Source: RGIG7213 sp045124505
GTDB lineage: Bacteria; Bacillota; Clostridia; Oscillospirales; CAG-272
Assembly: GCA_045124505.1 (NCBI GenBank)
Contig: JBGVLZ010000028.1
Coordinates: 1-48,580 of the forward strand
Direction of reading: 5' to 3'
DNA: 48,580 bases
The position numbers were made by a program, and so were the translations under genes. Position 1 is the first letter of the stretch; the number at the start of each line of letters is the position of its first letter. Of this stretch, positions 8,891-17,798 are shown piece by piece. Below the pieces are notes generated by a model that ran no database searches, was not told where the DNA came from, and saw only the letters and a list, made by a program, of their open reading frames with translations.

Positions 8891-9433
8891 ATGAAAATGG
8901 ATAAATTGAAAAATCGCAAGACCACTCGTTTGAAGGGTGCAGACTATAATCGAAATCAGGTTGTGTTTCTTACGATATGCACGAAAGATAGAAAGTGTAT
9001 TCTTTCGCATATTGTAGGGACCGGCGTCCCCGACGGTCCGAAAATCGAGTTAACAAAATACGGACAAATTGCGGATAAATATATCCGCCGATTAAACGAT
9101 TTTTACGATGATCTATCCGTTGAAAGTTATGTGATTATGCCAAACCATATTCATATTATGATATGGATAAAAGGCACGGAAAATGTACCGTCGAGGACGC
9201 CGGATACAAACGGACCGTCGAGGACGCCGGTCCCTACAGTGCAGAATTCCGTTTTGTCACGGTTCGTATCTACATTCAAAAGATTTTGTAACAAGGAATG
9301 CGGAATAAATATTTGGCAATATCGCTCCAATGATCATATAATTCGAAATCGTCAGGATTACGATGAGCATCTGCGATATATTTATGAAAACCCCATGCGA
9401 TGGTTTTATGATGAATTATACTCTCTTGAATAG
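8891..9433 (+). CDS. REP-associated tyrosine transposase (RAYT, IS200-like)
   Basis: A Y1 HUH nuclease of 180 residues. PNHIHIM supplies the HUH pair (H86, H88), and YIYENP near 163-168 carries the candidate catalytic tyrosine, both typical of RAYTs that nick REP hairpins. The ATG at 8891 or the one at 8897 are the plausible starts; the open frame upstream lacks family sequence. Two inverted copies of a palindromic unit (9014-9039 and 9212-9237, one mismatch) and a partial copy (9187-9203) lie in frame within the gene and encode its variable VGTGVPDGP and PSRTPDT loops. No terminal repeats mark an IS, as expected for a domesticated RAYT. Confidence 0.85.
   Translation: MKMDKLKNRKTTRLKGADYNRNQVVFLTICTKDRKCILSHIVGTGVPDGPKIELTKYGQIADKYIRRLNDFYDDLSVESYVIMPNHIHIMIWIKGTENVPSRTPDTNGPSRTPVPTVQNSVLSRFVSTFKRFCNKECGINIWQYRSNDHIIRNRQDYDEHLRYIYENPMRWFYDELYSLE
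9014..9237. repeat. Inverted REP units inside the RAYT gene
   Basis: GTAGGGACCGGCGTCC at 9014 continues as a 26-base unit whose reverse complement recurs at 9212-9237 with one mismatch. A 17-base part recurs at 9187-9203. All stay in the reading frame. The unit is itself partly palindromic (GGACCG/CGGTCC). Confidence 0.85.
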
Positions 9434-9671
9434 TTGTATGGGCTTTGCCATGTGTCTTCGTAATACAAAGGCGAAAACGGCGATATAACAGAGGGGATTT
9501 AAGAATGTTTTATATTTCCGAATTACGTGGCTGTATACCAAATTTTCGGAATAATTTTTATTTTATGTGTTGAAATTTCCAAAAAAATTTGGTACTATAA
9601 TAAGTAGTGAAAAATAAGTTTATTTTTATACTTTTCGGGAAAAATAAAGGAAACACTTGCGAGGTTTATTT

Positions 9672-11462
9672 ATGATAATAACAAACGATATAAAATACGT
9701 CGGTGTTAACGACAAAAAAACAGACCTTTTTGAAGGTCAGTACAAAATTCCGTCGGGAATTTCATATAATTCTTACGTTATACTTGATGATGTTATAGCC
9801 GTAATGGACACGGTCGATGCCGCTTATACACATGAGTGGCTTGATAATATCCAGAATGTTTTAGGTGAAAGAAAGCCCGACTTTCTTGTTGTTCAGCATA
9901 TGGAGCCTGATCATTCTGCGAATATATTGAGCTTTTCAAAGGTTTATCCCGATGCTGTTATTGTTTCATCAGCAAAGGCATTTACGATGATGAAGGGCTT
10001 TTTCGGCACTGATTTTGCAGATCGCCGCATGGTTGTCGGTGAGGGTGACACGCTTTTCCTCGGCAAGCATACCCTTACATTTGTTACAGCGCCCATGGTT
10101 CATTGGCCTGAGGTCATTGTAACGTACGATTCTTACGATAAGGTACTGTTTTCAGCGGACGGCTTCGGAAAATTCGGTGCACTTGATGCAGATGAACCGT
10201 GGGAGGATGAAGCAAGACGTTACTTTATCGGTATTGTCGGAAAATACGGCGCACAGGTGCAATCACTTTTGAAAAAGGCATCGGGTCTTGATATTCAGAT
10301 GATATGCCCTTTGCACGGCCCCGTGTTAAAAGAAAACCTCGGAAAATATATTGACCTTTACAATACGTGGTCAAGCTATCAGGCAGAGGAGGAGGGAATC
10401 GTAATTGCGTATACCTCCGTTTACGGCAATACAAAGAAAGCTGTAATGCAGCTTGCGGAAAAGATCAAGGCAAGCGGATGCCCCAAAACAGTCGTTTATG
10501 ACCTTGCAAGATGCGATATGTCAGCGGCTGTTGCCGATGCTTTTAAGTATAGTAAGCTCGTGCTTGCCACAACAACGTATAATGCCGAAATTTTCCCGTT
10601 TATGCGTGAGTTTATCACTCACCTGACGGAAAGAAACTTCCAGAACAGAACAGTTGCGTTTATCGAAAACGGAAGCTGGGCGCCTCTTGCGGCTAAGGTC
10701 ATGAAAAAAATGCTTGAAAACAGCAAGAATCTGACGTATACCGATACGACGGTGAAGATAGTTTCAAGTCTGAATGAAGAAAGCAAAAAACAGCTTGACG
10801 ACCTTGCAAATGAGCTTTGCCGTGAATATTCGGCACTTTCCGGCGACAAGGCTGATAAAAATGATCCGTCAGCACTTTTCAATATCGGCTACGGTCTTTA
10901 CGTTGTCACGTCAAATGACGGCAAAAAGGATAACGGACTTATCGTCAATACCGTAACGCAGGTCACAAATACGCCTAACCGTATCGCCGTTACGATAAAT
11001 AAGGAAAATTATTCGCACCACGTAATTATGCAGACGGGTGTTATGAATATAAACTGCCTGACGGTTGAAGCGCCGTTCAAGGTATTTGAAACATTCGGCT
11101 TCAAAAGCGGAAGAAACGTTGACAAATTTGAGGGCTGTGAGCCGCTTCGCTCGGACAACGGTCTTGTTGTGCTTCCGAGATATATAAATGCGTTTATGTC
11201 GCTGAAGGTTGAGCAGTATATCGACCTTGACACGCACGGTATGTTTATATGCTCTGTTACGGAGTCGAGAGTGATATCCGACAGAGAAACGATGACATAT
11301 ACGTATTATCAGAACAACGTAAAGCCGAAGCCCCAAACGGAAGGCAAAAAAGGCTTTGTATGTAAAATATGCGGTTATGTTTATGAGGGTGACACACTTC
11401 CCGATGATTTTGTGTGTCCGCTTTGTAAGCACGGCGCCGCCGATTTTGAACCTATAAAATAA
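9672..11462 (+). CDS. fprA: Flavodiiron protein with flavin reductase and rubredoxin domains
   Basis: Predicted to reduce O2 to water (or NO to N2O) in the cytoplasm. Four domains occur in order. A metallo-beta-lactamase-like diiron domain has HMEPDH (H76, E78, D80, H81), H144, D163 and H215. A flavodoxin domain starts at about residue 245. A flavin-reductase-like FMN domain spans about 405-540. A C-terminal rubredoxin carries CKICG and CPLCK. The fused reductase and rubredoxin mean electrons can flow from NAD(P)H within one chain. The ATG at 9672 is preferred because GAGG lies seven bases upstream; TTG at 9657 is the alternative. It leads an oxygen-defence operon with the next two genes. Confidence 0.9.
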   Translation: MIITNDIKYVGVNDKKTDLFEGQYKIPSGISYNSYVILDDVIAVMDTVDAAYTHEWLDNIQNVLGERKPDFLVVQHMEPDHSANILSFSKVYPDAVIVSSAKAFTMMKGFFGTDFADRRMVVGEGDTLFLGKHTLTFVTAPMVHWPEVIVTYDSYDKVLFSADGFGKFGALDADEPWEDEARRYFIGIVGKYGAQVQSLLKKASGLDIQMICPLHGPVLKENLGKYIDLYNTWSSYQAEEEGIVIAYTSVYGNTKKAVMQLAEKIKASGCPKTVVYDLARCDMSAAVADAFKYSKLVLATTTYNAEIFPFMREFITHLTERNFQNRTVAFIENGSWAPLAAKVMKKMLENSKNLTYTDTTVKIVSSLNEESKKQLDDLANELCREYSALSGDKADKNDPSALFNIGYGLYVVTSNDGKKDNGLIVNTVTQVTNTPNRIAVTINKENYSHHVIMQTGVMNINCLTVEAPFKVFETFGFKSGRNVDKFEGCEPLRSDNGLVVLPRYINAFMSLKVEQYIDLDTHGMFICSVTESRVISDRETMTYTYYQNNVKPKPQTEGKKGFVCKICGYVYEGDTLPDDFVCPLCKHGAADFEPIK

Positions 11463-11481
11463 TAAAAGGAGAAATAAAATT

Positions 11482-11640
11482 ATGAAAAAGTATGTATGTG
11501 ATGTATGCGGTTGGGAATATGACGAAGCAGTGGGCGATCCCGATAACGGAATTGAGCCCGGCACAAAATTCGAGGATCTCCCCGATGATTTTGTCTGCCC
11601 CCTTTGCGGTGTAGGTAAGGACAGCTTCAGCGAGGCGTGA
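11482..11640 (+). CDS. Rubredoxin
   Basis: A 52-residue one-electron carrier with CDVCGWEYD and CPLCGVG holding a single Fe(Cys)4 site. AAGGAG stands seven to ten bases before the ATG. It lies 19 bp after the flavodiiron gene, and its TGA falls within the ribosome site of the following superoxide reductase gene. It probably delivers electrons to that enzyme and to the flavodiiron protein. Confidence 0.95.
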   Translation: MKKYVCDVCGWEYDEAVGDPDNGIEPGTKFEDLPDDFVCPLCGVGKDSFSEA

Positions 11641-11648
11641 GGTATGAT

Positions 11649-12272
11649 ATGAAACAGAGATTTTTAAGATGTGCGCATTGCGGAAATATTGTCGGTGTCG
11701 TAAAGGATACAGGCGTGCCGATGATGTGCTGCGGCGAAAAAATGGGTGAGCTTGTACCGGGTGCTGTTGATGCATCTGTTGAAAAGCACGTACCCGTGTT
11801 TACAGTAGACGGAAATAAGGTATACGTTGTGGTAGGGGATACGGAGCATCCGATGAGCCCCGACCACTACATAGAATGGATATCGATCCAGACAAAAATG
11901 GGAAATCAGAGAAAGGCACTCAGCCCTGATAAGAAGCCTGCGGCTTGCTTCTCCATATGTGAAAACGATGAGGTTGAAGCGGTTTACGCTTACTGCAACC
12001 TCCACGGACTCTGGATGGCTGAAAATAAGATCGAGCCTGTTTGCGATCTTCCCCCTGTTAATACCAATACAGATGAAAACTATACGGTGTGCCACTGTAA
12101 TAACGTCAAGTATTTTGACATTCTTGATGCCGTTCACGGCTCGGCATCTCTTGACAGCCTTCTGTCGCTTTTTGAAAACGTCAAAAATACAACTCACTGC
12201 TCAACAGGCTGCGGCGGCTGCTACAGCAGAGTAATTGCCATCATTTCCGATGTCATGAGCGGTAAAAAATAA
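11649..12272 (+). CDS. Desulfoferrodoxin-type superoxide reductase with C-terminal BFD-like [2Fe-2S] domain
   Basis: Reduces superoxide to peroxide without making O2, suiting a strict anaerobe. The N-terminal desulforedoxin-like Fe site uses C8, C11, C27 and C28. The catalytic Fe(His4Cys) site is visible in EKHVP (H47), EHPMSPDHYIEW (H67, H73) and CNLHG (C116, H119). From about residue 145 an extra BFD-like domain follows with CHC (148, 150) and CSTGCGGC (184-191), a [2Fe-2S] module not present in the standard 125-residue enzyme. ATG 11649 has GAGG at the right distance; a GTG at 11637 overlaps the rubredoxin stop and is less likely. Confidence 0.88.
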   Translation: MKQRFLRCAHCGNIVGVVKDTGVPMMCCGEKMGELVPGAVDASVEKHVPVFTVDGNKVYVVVGDTEHPMSPDHYIEWISIQTKMGNQRKALSPDKKPAACFSICENDEVEAVYAYCNLHGLWMAENKIEPVCDLPPVNTNTDENYTVCHCNNVKYFDILDAVHGSASLDSLLSLFENVKNTTHCSTGCGGCYSRVIAIISDVMSGKK

Positions 12273-12284
12273 TTGAATATTAAA

Positions 12285-12322
12285 ATTAAAGCGGTTCAGA
12301 ATCGAACCGCTTTAATTTTTTT
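12285..12322 (+). terminator. Intrinsic terminator of the oxygen-defence operon
   Basis: A 13-bp stem, ATTAAAGCGGTTC/GAACCGCTTTAAT, with a six-base loop is followed by seven T residues. Confidence 0.9.
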
Positions 12323-12330
12323 GTTTATCG

Positions 12331-12520
12331 AAAAGGGGTTGGCTCATTTAAGTAAAATATATATTACATTTGTAGGGGCGACCATTGGTCGTCCGCTTCA
12401 AAATGTATAAAAATACTAAAAGCGGGAGTGCAATGCACTCCCCTACAGAATAAATATTCAAAAAGTTCACGGGGTGACTTATTTTGGAAGTTATTTCCAT
12501 AAATGAGCCACCCCCTTTTT
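12331..12520. mobile_element. 190-bp MITE-like element, copy 1
   Basis: Terminal inverted repeats GGGGTTGGCTCATTTA and TAAATGAGCCACCCCC bound an interior holding GTAGGGGCGACC-ATTGGTCGTCC and GGGAGTGCA-ATGCACTCCC palindromes. Two further copies occur at 18685-18874 and 43708-43896, all between convergent genes. No protein is encoded, so mobility would depend on a transposase in trans. The next gene on the minus strand ends four bases away. Confidence 0.85.
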
Positions 12521-12523
12521 TAC

Positions 12524-15500
12524 TTATACTCTTTTCTTTTTTGACATTTCATTATTTGAGCAAACGTATCTGTTTGTTATGTGTGCATCTGACTTTACTT
12601 TTTCAGCATCGAGCACCATGTGCTCTGAAGTTGTGCTCATGGCTGTCGGATAAGCATTTCCGTATGTTACCTTTGACTTGAGTATATCGTTGCTGCCTGC
12701 GATCGATACACTGCTCCACTGTGAGGACGAGCCTGTAAAAGCTGCCTTTGAAAGTGCTGTACAGTTCTTGAATGCGGAAATGCCAACTGTTTTAAGCGTT
12801 GACGGAAGTGTGATAGTTTTAAGTCCTGTACACTCATTGAATGCAAGTGCGCCTATCATTTCCGTGTTGGGCGGAAGCACCACGTTATCAAGCTTATAAC
12901 AGCCGTAAAATACCCCTTCGTCAATAACAGTAACATTACGGGATATAACCGCTGTTTTCAACGCTTTGCAGTCCGCAAATGCGTGTATGGAAATAGTTGT
13001 TATGTTTGACGGTATCGTTATGCTTTCCATATTTATTCCGCAAAATGCACCTCTGCCGATAGTCGTTACCGTATTTGCATCTGTCGGAATAGTGCTGTTT
13101 TTAAAACCTGCTATAACAGTCCTTGTCGATGTTTCTATAAGACAGCCGCCGCTTACCGTATATTTTGAGGAAGCGGATGTTATAACGGGTGTTGCATCCT
13201 TTGCGTATCTGAATATACCGTAGCCGATATTTGATACAGACTTCGGAATGTTTACCGACTTCAGCGATGAACAGTATTCAAATGCGTGAATATGAATTGT
13301 TGTGAGTGATGAAGGAAGTGATATGTTTTCAAGTGACTTACAGTTGTGGAATGCATAAGCGCCTATAACCTTGATTCCTGACGGAATAGTTACGCTTTTA
13401 AGGCTTGTAAAGTCATAAAATGCATAGTCGCAGATATCTACTATTCCCGACTGAATAACAACAGATACAGTCTTGTCACGCACTTCCTTCCAGAGGATAG
13501 TGTTGGGAGTGAAGAATTTACCCATTGATCCTGTGCCCGATATTGTGAGTGTTTTCGTGCCCTCATTGAATGACCAGCTTATATTGCTTTCAAGACAGGG
13601 CGTTTCGACTTTTTTTACAGCATTACACTTTGTGCATTTGTGTGTTGTGATGCCCTCACTTAAATACGTTGCGGCTGTTTTGACAACGCCACTTGCCCAG
13701 GTGTGCTTGTGTACAAAGCTTTCCTGACGGCTTCCGTTTTCAAACATAGACATCGCCGCATTATATGCTTTTGTAATAACCTCTGATTCCGTTCCGCTTG
13801 GCAGATTATACTGTATTACGGGAGGGCGGTAAGCAGTATTGGTTGTTGTAAAAGGTGTGTATTTCGGACCTACTCCGTCAACGATAACATCAGCAATAGC
13901 TGTGTATTTGTTAGGTATATTCGCATCGTATTTGAGGTAGCTGTACTTATTGTACGTTGCCAGAGTTGCCATTTTCCCTATTTTGTCCTTTAAAAGATAG
14001 CAATTTTTAAGCTCAACGGTCTGTACGGATGTAGTGATCGAAAGATTATAAAAAGCACGAAGATCACTGAATACAGTACAATTTTCAAGATATATTTTTG
14101 AATAGTTGTCTACAGCCATGAATGCACCGTTTTCCGATGAATTTGTAAAGCTGAGTGTTGCAAGTGAGATACAGTTTCTGAAATCTGCATTTACACAGAA
14201 ATTATAACCCATAAAAGAGCCTACCCTGTATTCAGCTTTATAATTACCTGAAAGGAAAACCTTATCCGCCTTGACGGTCGGAAATGTTGAAAGATCGGAT
14301 GTGTTGTATCCGCCGGCTGTTTCACCGCCGACTATACCTGAGGCGGAATGTCCCACAGCGCTGATGTCTGCATCCACAGCACAGTTGCTGATTGTAATGT
14401 GTGATGACGAGGTGCTTACAACACCGACAAGACCGCCTGCGTACTTTCCGTCTGTGTGTATGCTTCCGCGTACTGTACAGTCGGTTATTGTTGCTGTATT
14501 TGCCACGTTTGCGATGATTCCGCCGACATGGCTGGCACTTGTTTTGAAGTTGAGATTTTCAAGATGAAGATTATTAACTGCCGCACCTGCTCCCGCAATA
14601 CCTACAAATCCGAGGTTTTCGACCGTGTAATTTGAAGATGTGAGATTGCTTACGGTATATCCGCCGCCATTTACCGTTCCTTTGAACGCATATGCGGCAT
14701 CCTTTCCTATCGGTATCCACGACTTGCCGCCCATATCTATATTTTTTCCTATATTGATAACAGAGGCTGAAAAAGCTGTGTCGGAATTGACCTTGGATAC
14801 AGCATTCATAAGTGCATCTGCGGAATATACAGTAAATACCGTACCTGCACGGACAGAGCCGCTTACTGTTTTACTTCCGGTGTTACTGATGACAGCGCCC
14901 GATTTTACATATCCGACTAAAGAACCCGCATTTATCGATTCGGAAATGACGTTGCCGTTAAATGTACAGTTGCGTATTTCAAGTGCTGCTTGTGAGGAGG
15001 TAATTGCCCCGACAAAGCCTGCGGCACCGCCTGTAGTGTTTTGTACATTACCTGAAACAGTACAGCCGCTGACGGTCATTTTTCCTGCACCCTCTGCCTT
15101 TCCGATTATACCGCCGACATATGCGGTTTCCGTGCGGCTTGATGTAAAAGTAACATTTTCAAAGTTAAGATCATTAACTGTCACACCGAGTCCCGCAGCA
15201 CCTATAAAGCCAAGACAGATGCCGGAATAATTTTTTCTTGTAAGGTTATTTATAGTGTGTCCGTTACCGTTTACGGTTCCGGTATAGACATATGCATCGT
15301 TTTTGCCGATAGGCTTCCACGTTTTGCCTGCCATATCTATATCGTTTGCAATATTTATGTTGTATGCGGTATATAAAACCGAGGTATCACCTTCCTCACC
15401 GTTTATTATCTTTGCAACTTCCATAAGTCCGTCGGCTGTATATATCGTAAAGGATGTACCGTTTAATGTATAGTCAGATGATGCATATGTTGTAAATGCA

Positions 15501-15553
15501 AGTGCCGAAAGCGTGATACATAAAACAATTAAAAATAATATTATTTTTTTCAT
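12524..15553 (-). CDS. Secreted BspA-like leucine-rich repeat protein with GLUG-type repeats
   Basis: A 1009-residue surface or secreted protein. A signal peptide (about 1-25, cleavage after TTYAS) is followed by two long homologous blocks (about 35-230 and 238-420) of GLUG-like beta-helix repeats such as DIDMAGKTWKPIGK and VGGIIG. A region around 615-650 has a C-x2-C pair (HKCTKCNAV). The C-terminal third is TpLRR/BspA repeats with SLKSVTIPSG.KVIGAYAFHNC periodicity of about 23 residues. Such proteins typically bind host or matrix ligands. GGAGG precedes the ATG. It lies downstream of the dockerin gene on the same strand, 32 bp away. No sortase motif or membrane anchor is evident at the C-terminus. 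Confidence 0.85.
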   Translation of the reverse strand: MKKIILFLIVLCITLSALAFTTYASSDYTLNGTSFTIYTADGLMEVAKIINGEEGDTSVLYTAYNINIANDIDMAGKTWKPIGKNDAYVYTGTVNGNGHTINNLTRKNYSGICLGFIGAAGLGVTVNDLNFENVTFTSSRTETAYVGGIIGKAEGAGKMTVSGCTVSGNVQNTTGGAAGFVGAITSSQAALEIRNCTFNGNVISESINAGSLVGYVKSGAVISNTGSKTVSGSVRAGTVFTVYSADALMNAVSKVNSDTAFSASVINIGKNIDMGGKSWIPIGKDAAYAFKGTVNGGGYTVSNLTSSNYTVENLGFVGIAGAGAAVNNLHLENLNFKTSASHVGGIIANVANTATITDCTVRGSIHTDGKYAGGLVGVVSTSSSHITISNCAVDADISAVGHSASGIVGGETAGGYNTSDLSTFPTVKADKVFLSGNYKAEYRVGSFMGYNFCVNADFRNCISLATLSFTNSSENGAFMAVDNYSKIYLENCTVFSDLRAFYNLSITTSVQTVELKNCYLLKDKIGKMATLATYNKYSYLKYDANIPNKYTAIADVIVDGVGPKYTPFTTTNTAYRPPVIQYNLPSGTESEVITKAYNAAMSMFENGSRQESFVHKHTWASGVVKTAATYLSEGITTHKCTKCNAVKKVETPCLESNISWSFNEGTKTLTISGTGSMGKFFTPNTILWKEVRDKTVSVVIQSGIVDICDYAFYDFTSLKSVTIPSGIKVIGAYAFHNCKSLENISLPSSLTTIHIHAFEYCSSLKSVNIPKSVSNIGYGIFRYAKDATPVITSASSKYTVSGGCLIETSTRTVIAGFKNSTIPTDANTVTTIGRGAFCGINMESITIPSNITTISIHAFADCKALKTAVISRNVTVIDEGVFYGCYKLDNVVLPPNTEMIGALAFNECTGLKTITLPSTLKTVGISAFKNCTALSKAAFTGSSSQWSSVSIAGSNDILKSKVTYGNAYPTAMSTTSEHMVLDAEKVKSDAHITNRYVCSNNEMSKKKRV

Positions 15554-15585
15554 AACTTATTCCTCCGAAAACATCATTTCCTTGC

Positions 15586-17592
15586 TCAGCTTGCAGTAAA
15601 TTCAATGTCTGCATATACAGGGCAATGGTCGGAAATTATATGGAAATATCCGTTTGTGCTGTATAACGTGTTATGAGAAAGAACCGATGTTTTTACCGAT
15701 GATGATGAAGATGTGAATATAATATGGTCGATAAAGCTGTCCTTTACGGGGGTGAAATCATTTCTCGTGCCGTATTCGTTCATGTTTGAGCCTGAGCCGT
15801 GGTATCCGCCCGCGACCTTCAATGTTCCCGCGGTGCGTGCGGCGTCGCTTGCAACAGTGCCGTTTATATCATTGCAAAACTGATTAAAATATATCCCGTT
15901 GTATCTGTGGCTGTTAAAATCACCCACGCAGAATATACGTACACCGGGATACTTGATTTTATATGCATTTACTATCGCCGCTTCGGATGATGCACATTCG
16001 TTCATCTGATACGGGCGTGCACTTGTGAGCTGACCGGCGTGGTCCCAGTGTGAATTTATAACGATAAAGCGTTCTGAAGGATTATTTTTATTTTGTAAAA
16101 CGAGCTGTGCGGCGCCTCTTAAATAAGTACCGTTTTTATCGGCAGAGCTTGTATGGTAATCGTAATGCTGATATTTACATTCGATAGCATCGTATTTATC
16201 CGCACGGTATATCATCGGAGTATAGTTGTTTTTTCCGTTATGCGAAGAAAGAACAAATTTGTAACCGATGCCGTAATGCTCATTCAAAACATCCATGTAA
16301 TGCGGCAGCTGCTCCTGCCATTTGTAACACGCTTCTTGAAGTCCAACAACGTCAGGGGACGATGATATAAGCATTCCTGCAACTATTTCCGCCCTTTCTC
16401 GTACAGGAAGGACATTTGCATATTCCGCTTCACCGAGGATGTACGGCATTATGTTAAGTGTCATTATACGGGCATCTGTACCGTTTGGCCGTGTCAGACT
16501 TGATGCAAGTAATTTTTTGTAAGTATATCTTCCTTCACCAAGCACCTTATTGGAATTTGCGCTTGTGAATAAATTTGAGTTCATGTACTCAACTGCTTTT
16601 CTTGCGGTGAATGAACCGCCGCAAAGTATCTGGAGTGAGCCGTTATTTGCAACTATATCATACTCCATAATGTAACCGTTATCGGAATAGTATGACTTTG
16701 AAAGCTTACGGTCGGTTTCTCCGATAAGTATCTCTCTGCCCGACGGTAACTGCTCGTCCTGTGAGTAAACGGGAACAGTTACGTTATAAACGCTCTTTAT
16801 CTTGTTTTTGAGCATTTCGGCAACGACACGGTAGCCGTCAAGGTTCGTTGCGTATACAATTTTGGTTTTACTGAGGTCGGCGATCTTAAAGCCGTCAGGA
16901 AGTATATCCTTGCCCTGATTGTAATATCCCTTGAACGTGAGGGTTTTTGTAGAGCTGTTGTAAAACGGTGCCATAAGATTGCTGACATAATGCTCAGCTG
17001 CTTTTATAAGTATTTCATCGTAGTTTGCATCTATTATGATGTTGCCGTTTTCCGACTGTGCGATAGCGTATGTATCGGATGCGTTGTTGAATGCCGCCCT
17101 TACATCCGCTGTGTCAGAAAGTATAGTTTCGCCTACGATTATATATTTTCCGCCTGATACAGCCGCTGTGTCATATACCGTGTCGAGCGTAATACCCGTA
17201 AGCTCATATATACCGTTTATCAGCGTGTGCACGGCGGATCTGACGGCATCGGATGCTGATTCCGAGAATACGATTTTATAGTTTGATCTTCCGTTTTGGA
17301 TAATGTTTATCTCATCTGTGAAGAACGGATATACTGCATTCACATCTTCTCTTGAAATAACACCGTCGCCGTTTACGTCAACAGCTTTGTTGAATGGATA
17401 AACGTCGGGGGCTTTTATGTGCTTTAAGATTCGTACTAAATCCTTGCCGTTTATAATTCCGTCACCGTTGACATCGCATTTGAGCGAAACAACTGAAGCA
17501 AAAACGTTTGATGTTGCAACAAATACCGCACCCATTACAAATACAAGTGCCAATGCGATCGACAATATCCGTATCAAAGATTTTTTATTCAT
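15586..17592 (-). CDS. Secreted dockerin and endonuclease/exonuclease/phosphatase-family protein
   Basis: Signal peptide at about 1-33, then a type I-like dockerin with two calcium loops, DVNGDGIINGKD (about 40-51) and DVNGDGVISRED (about 72-83). A central region of unknown role follows. From about residue 370 an EEP fold appears: GLQEA (catalytic Glu), NSHWDH, VGDFNSH, FIDHIIF and SDHCPVYADI near the end, the full DNase I/sphingomyelinase-type active site. A dockerin N-terminal to a secreted nuclease- or phospholipase-like enzyme implies attachment to a cohesin scaffold encoded elsewhere. GGAG precedes the ATG. The substrate cannot be told from the sequence. Confidence 0.85.
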   Translation of the reverse strand: MNKKSLIRILSIALALVFVMGAVFVATSNVFASVVSLKCDVNGDGIINGKDLVRILKHIKAPDVYPFNKAVDVNGDGVISREDVNAVYPFFTDEINIIQNGRSNYKIVFSESASDAVRSAVHTLINGIYELTGITLDTVYDTAAVSGGKYIIVGETILSDTADVRAAFNNASDTYAIAQSENGNIIIDANYDEILIKAAEHYVSNLMAPFYNSSTKTLTFKGYYNQGKDILPDGFKIADLSKTKIVYATNLDGYRVVAEMLKNKIKSVYNVTVPVYSQDEQLPSGREILIGETDRKLSKSYYSDNGYIMEYDIVANNGSLQILCGGSFTARKAVEYMNSNLFTSANSNKVLGEGRYTYKKLLASSLTRPNGTDARIMTLNIMPYILGEAEYANVLPVRERAEIVAGMLISSSPDVVGLQEACYKWQEQLPHYMDVLNEHYGIGYKFVLSSHNGKNNYTPMIYRADKYDAIECKYQHYDYHTSSADKNGTYLRGAAQLVLQNKNNPSERFIVINSHWDHAGQLTSARPYQMNECASSEAAIVNAYKIKYPGVRIFCVGDFNSHRYNGIYFNQFCNDINGTVASDAARTAGTLKVAGGYHGSGSNMNEYGTRNDFTPVKDSFIDHIIFTSSSSSVKTSVLSHNTLYSTNGYFHIISDHCPVYADIEFTAS

Positions 17593-17798
17593 AAGCTTCT
17601 CCTGTGATAAATTTATGCATTTTATATTTAAACTGTATACACTATCTTGAATATAGATTACTATATTTTTTATTAATTGTCAACAGTATATATATTTTTT
17701 AAATTATTTTTTTGAGTATTTTTGCACAAAATATTGTATTTTTGAAATATGTATGGTATATTATGTAAAAACACTTAACAGTAAAACAAGGAGAAAAA

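Noticed and set aside
14640..15230. 196-codon open frame on the plus strand
   Set aside because: It is antisense to the repeat region of the BspA-like gene and reflects its codon bias.
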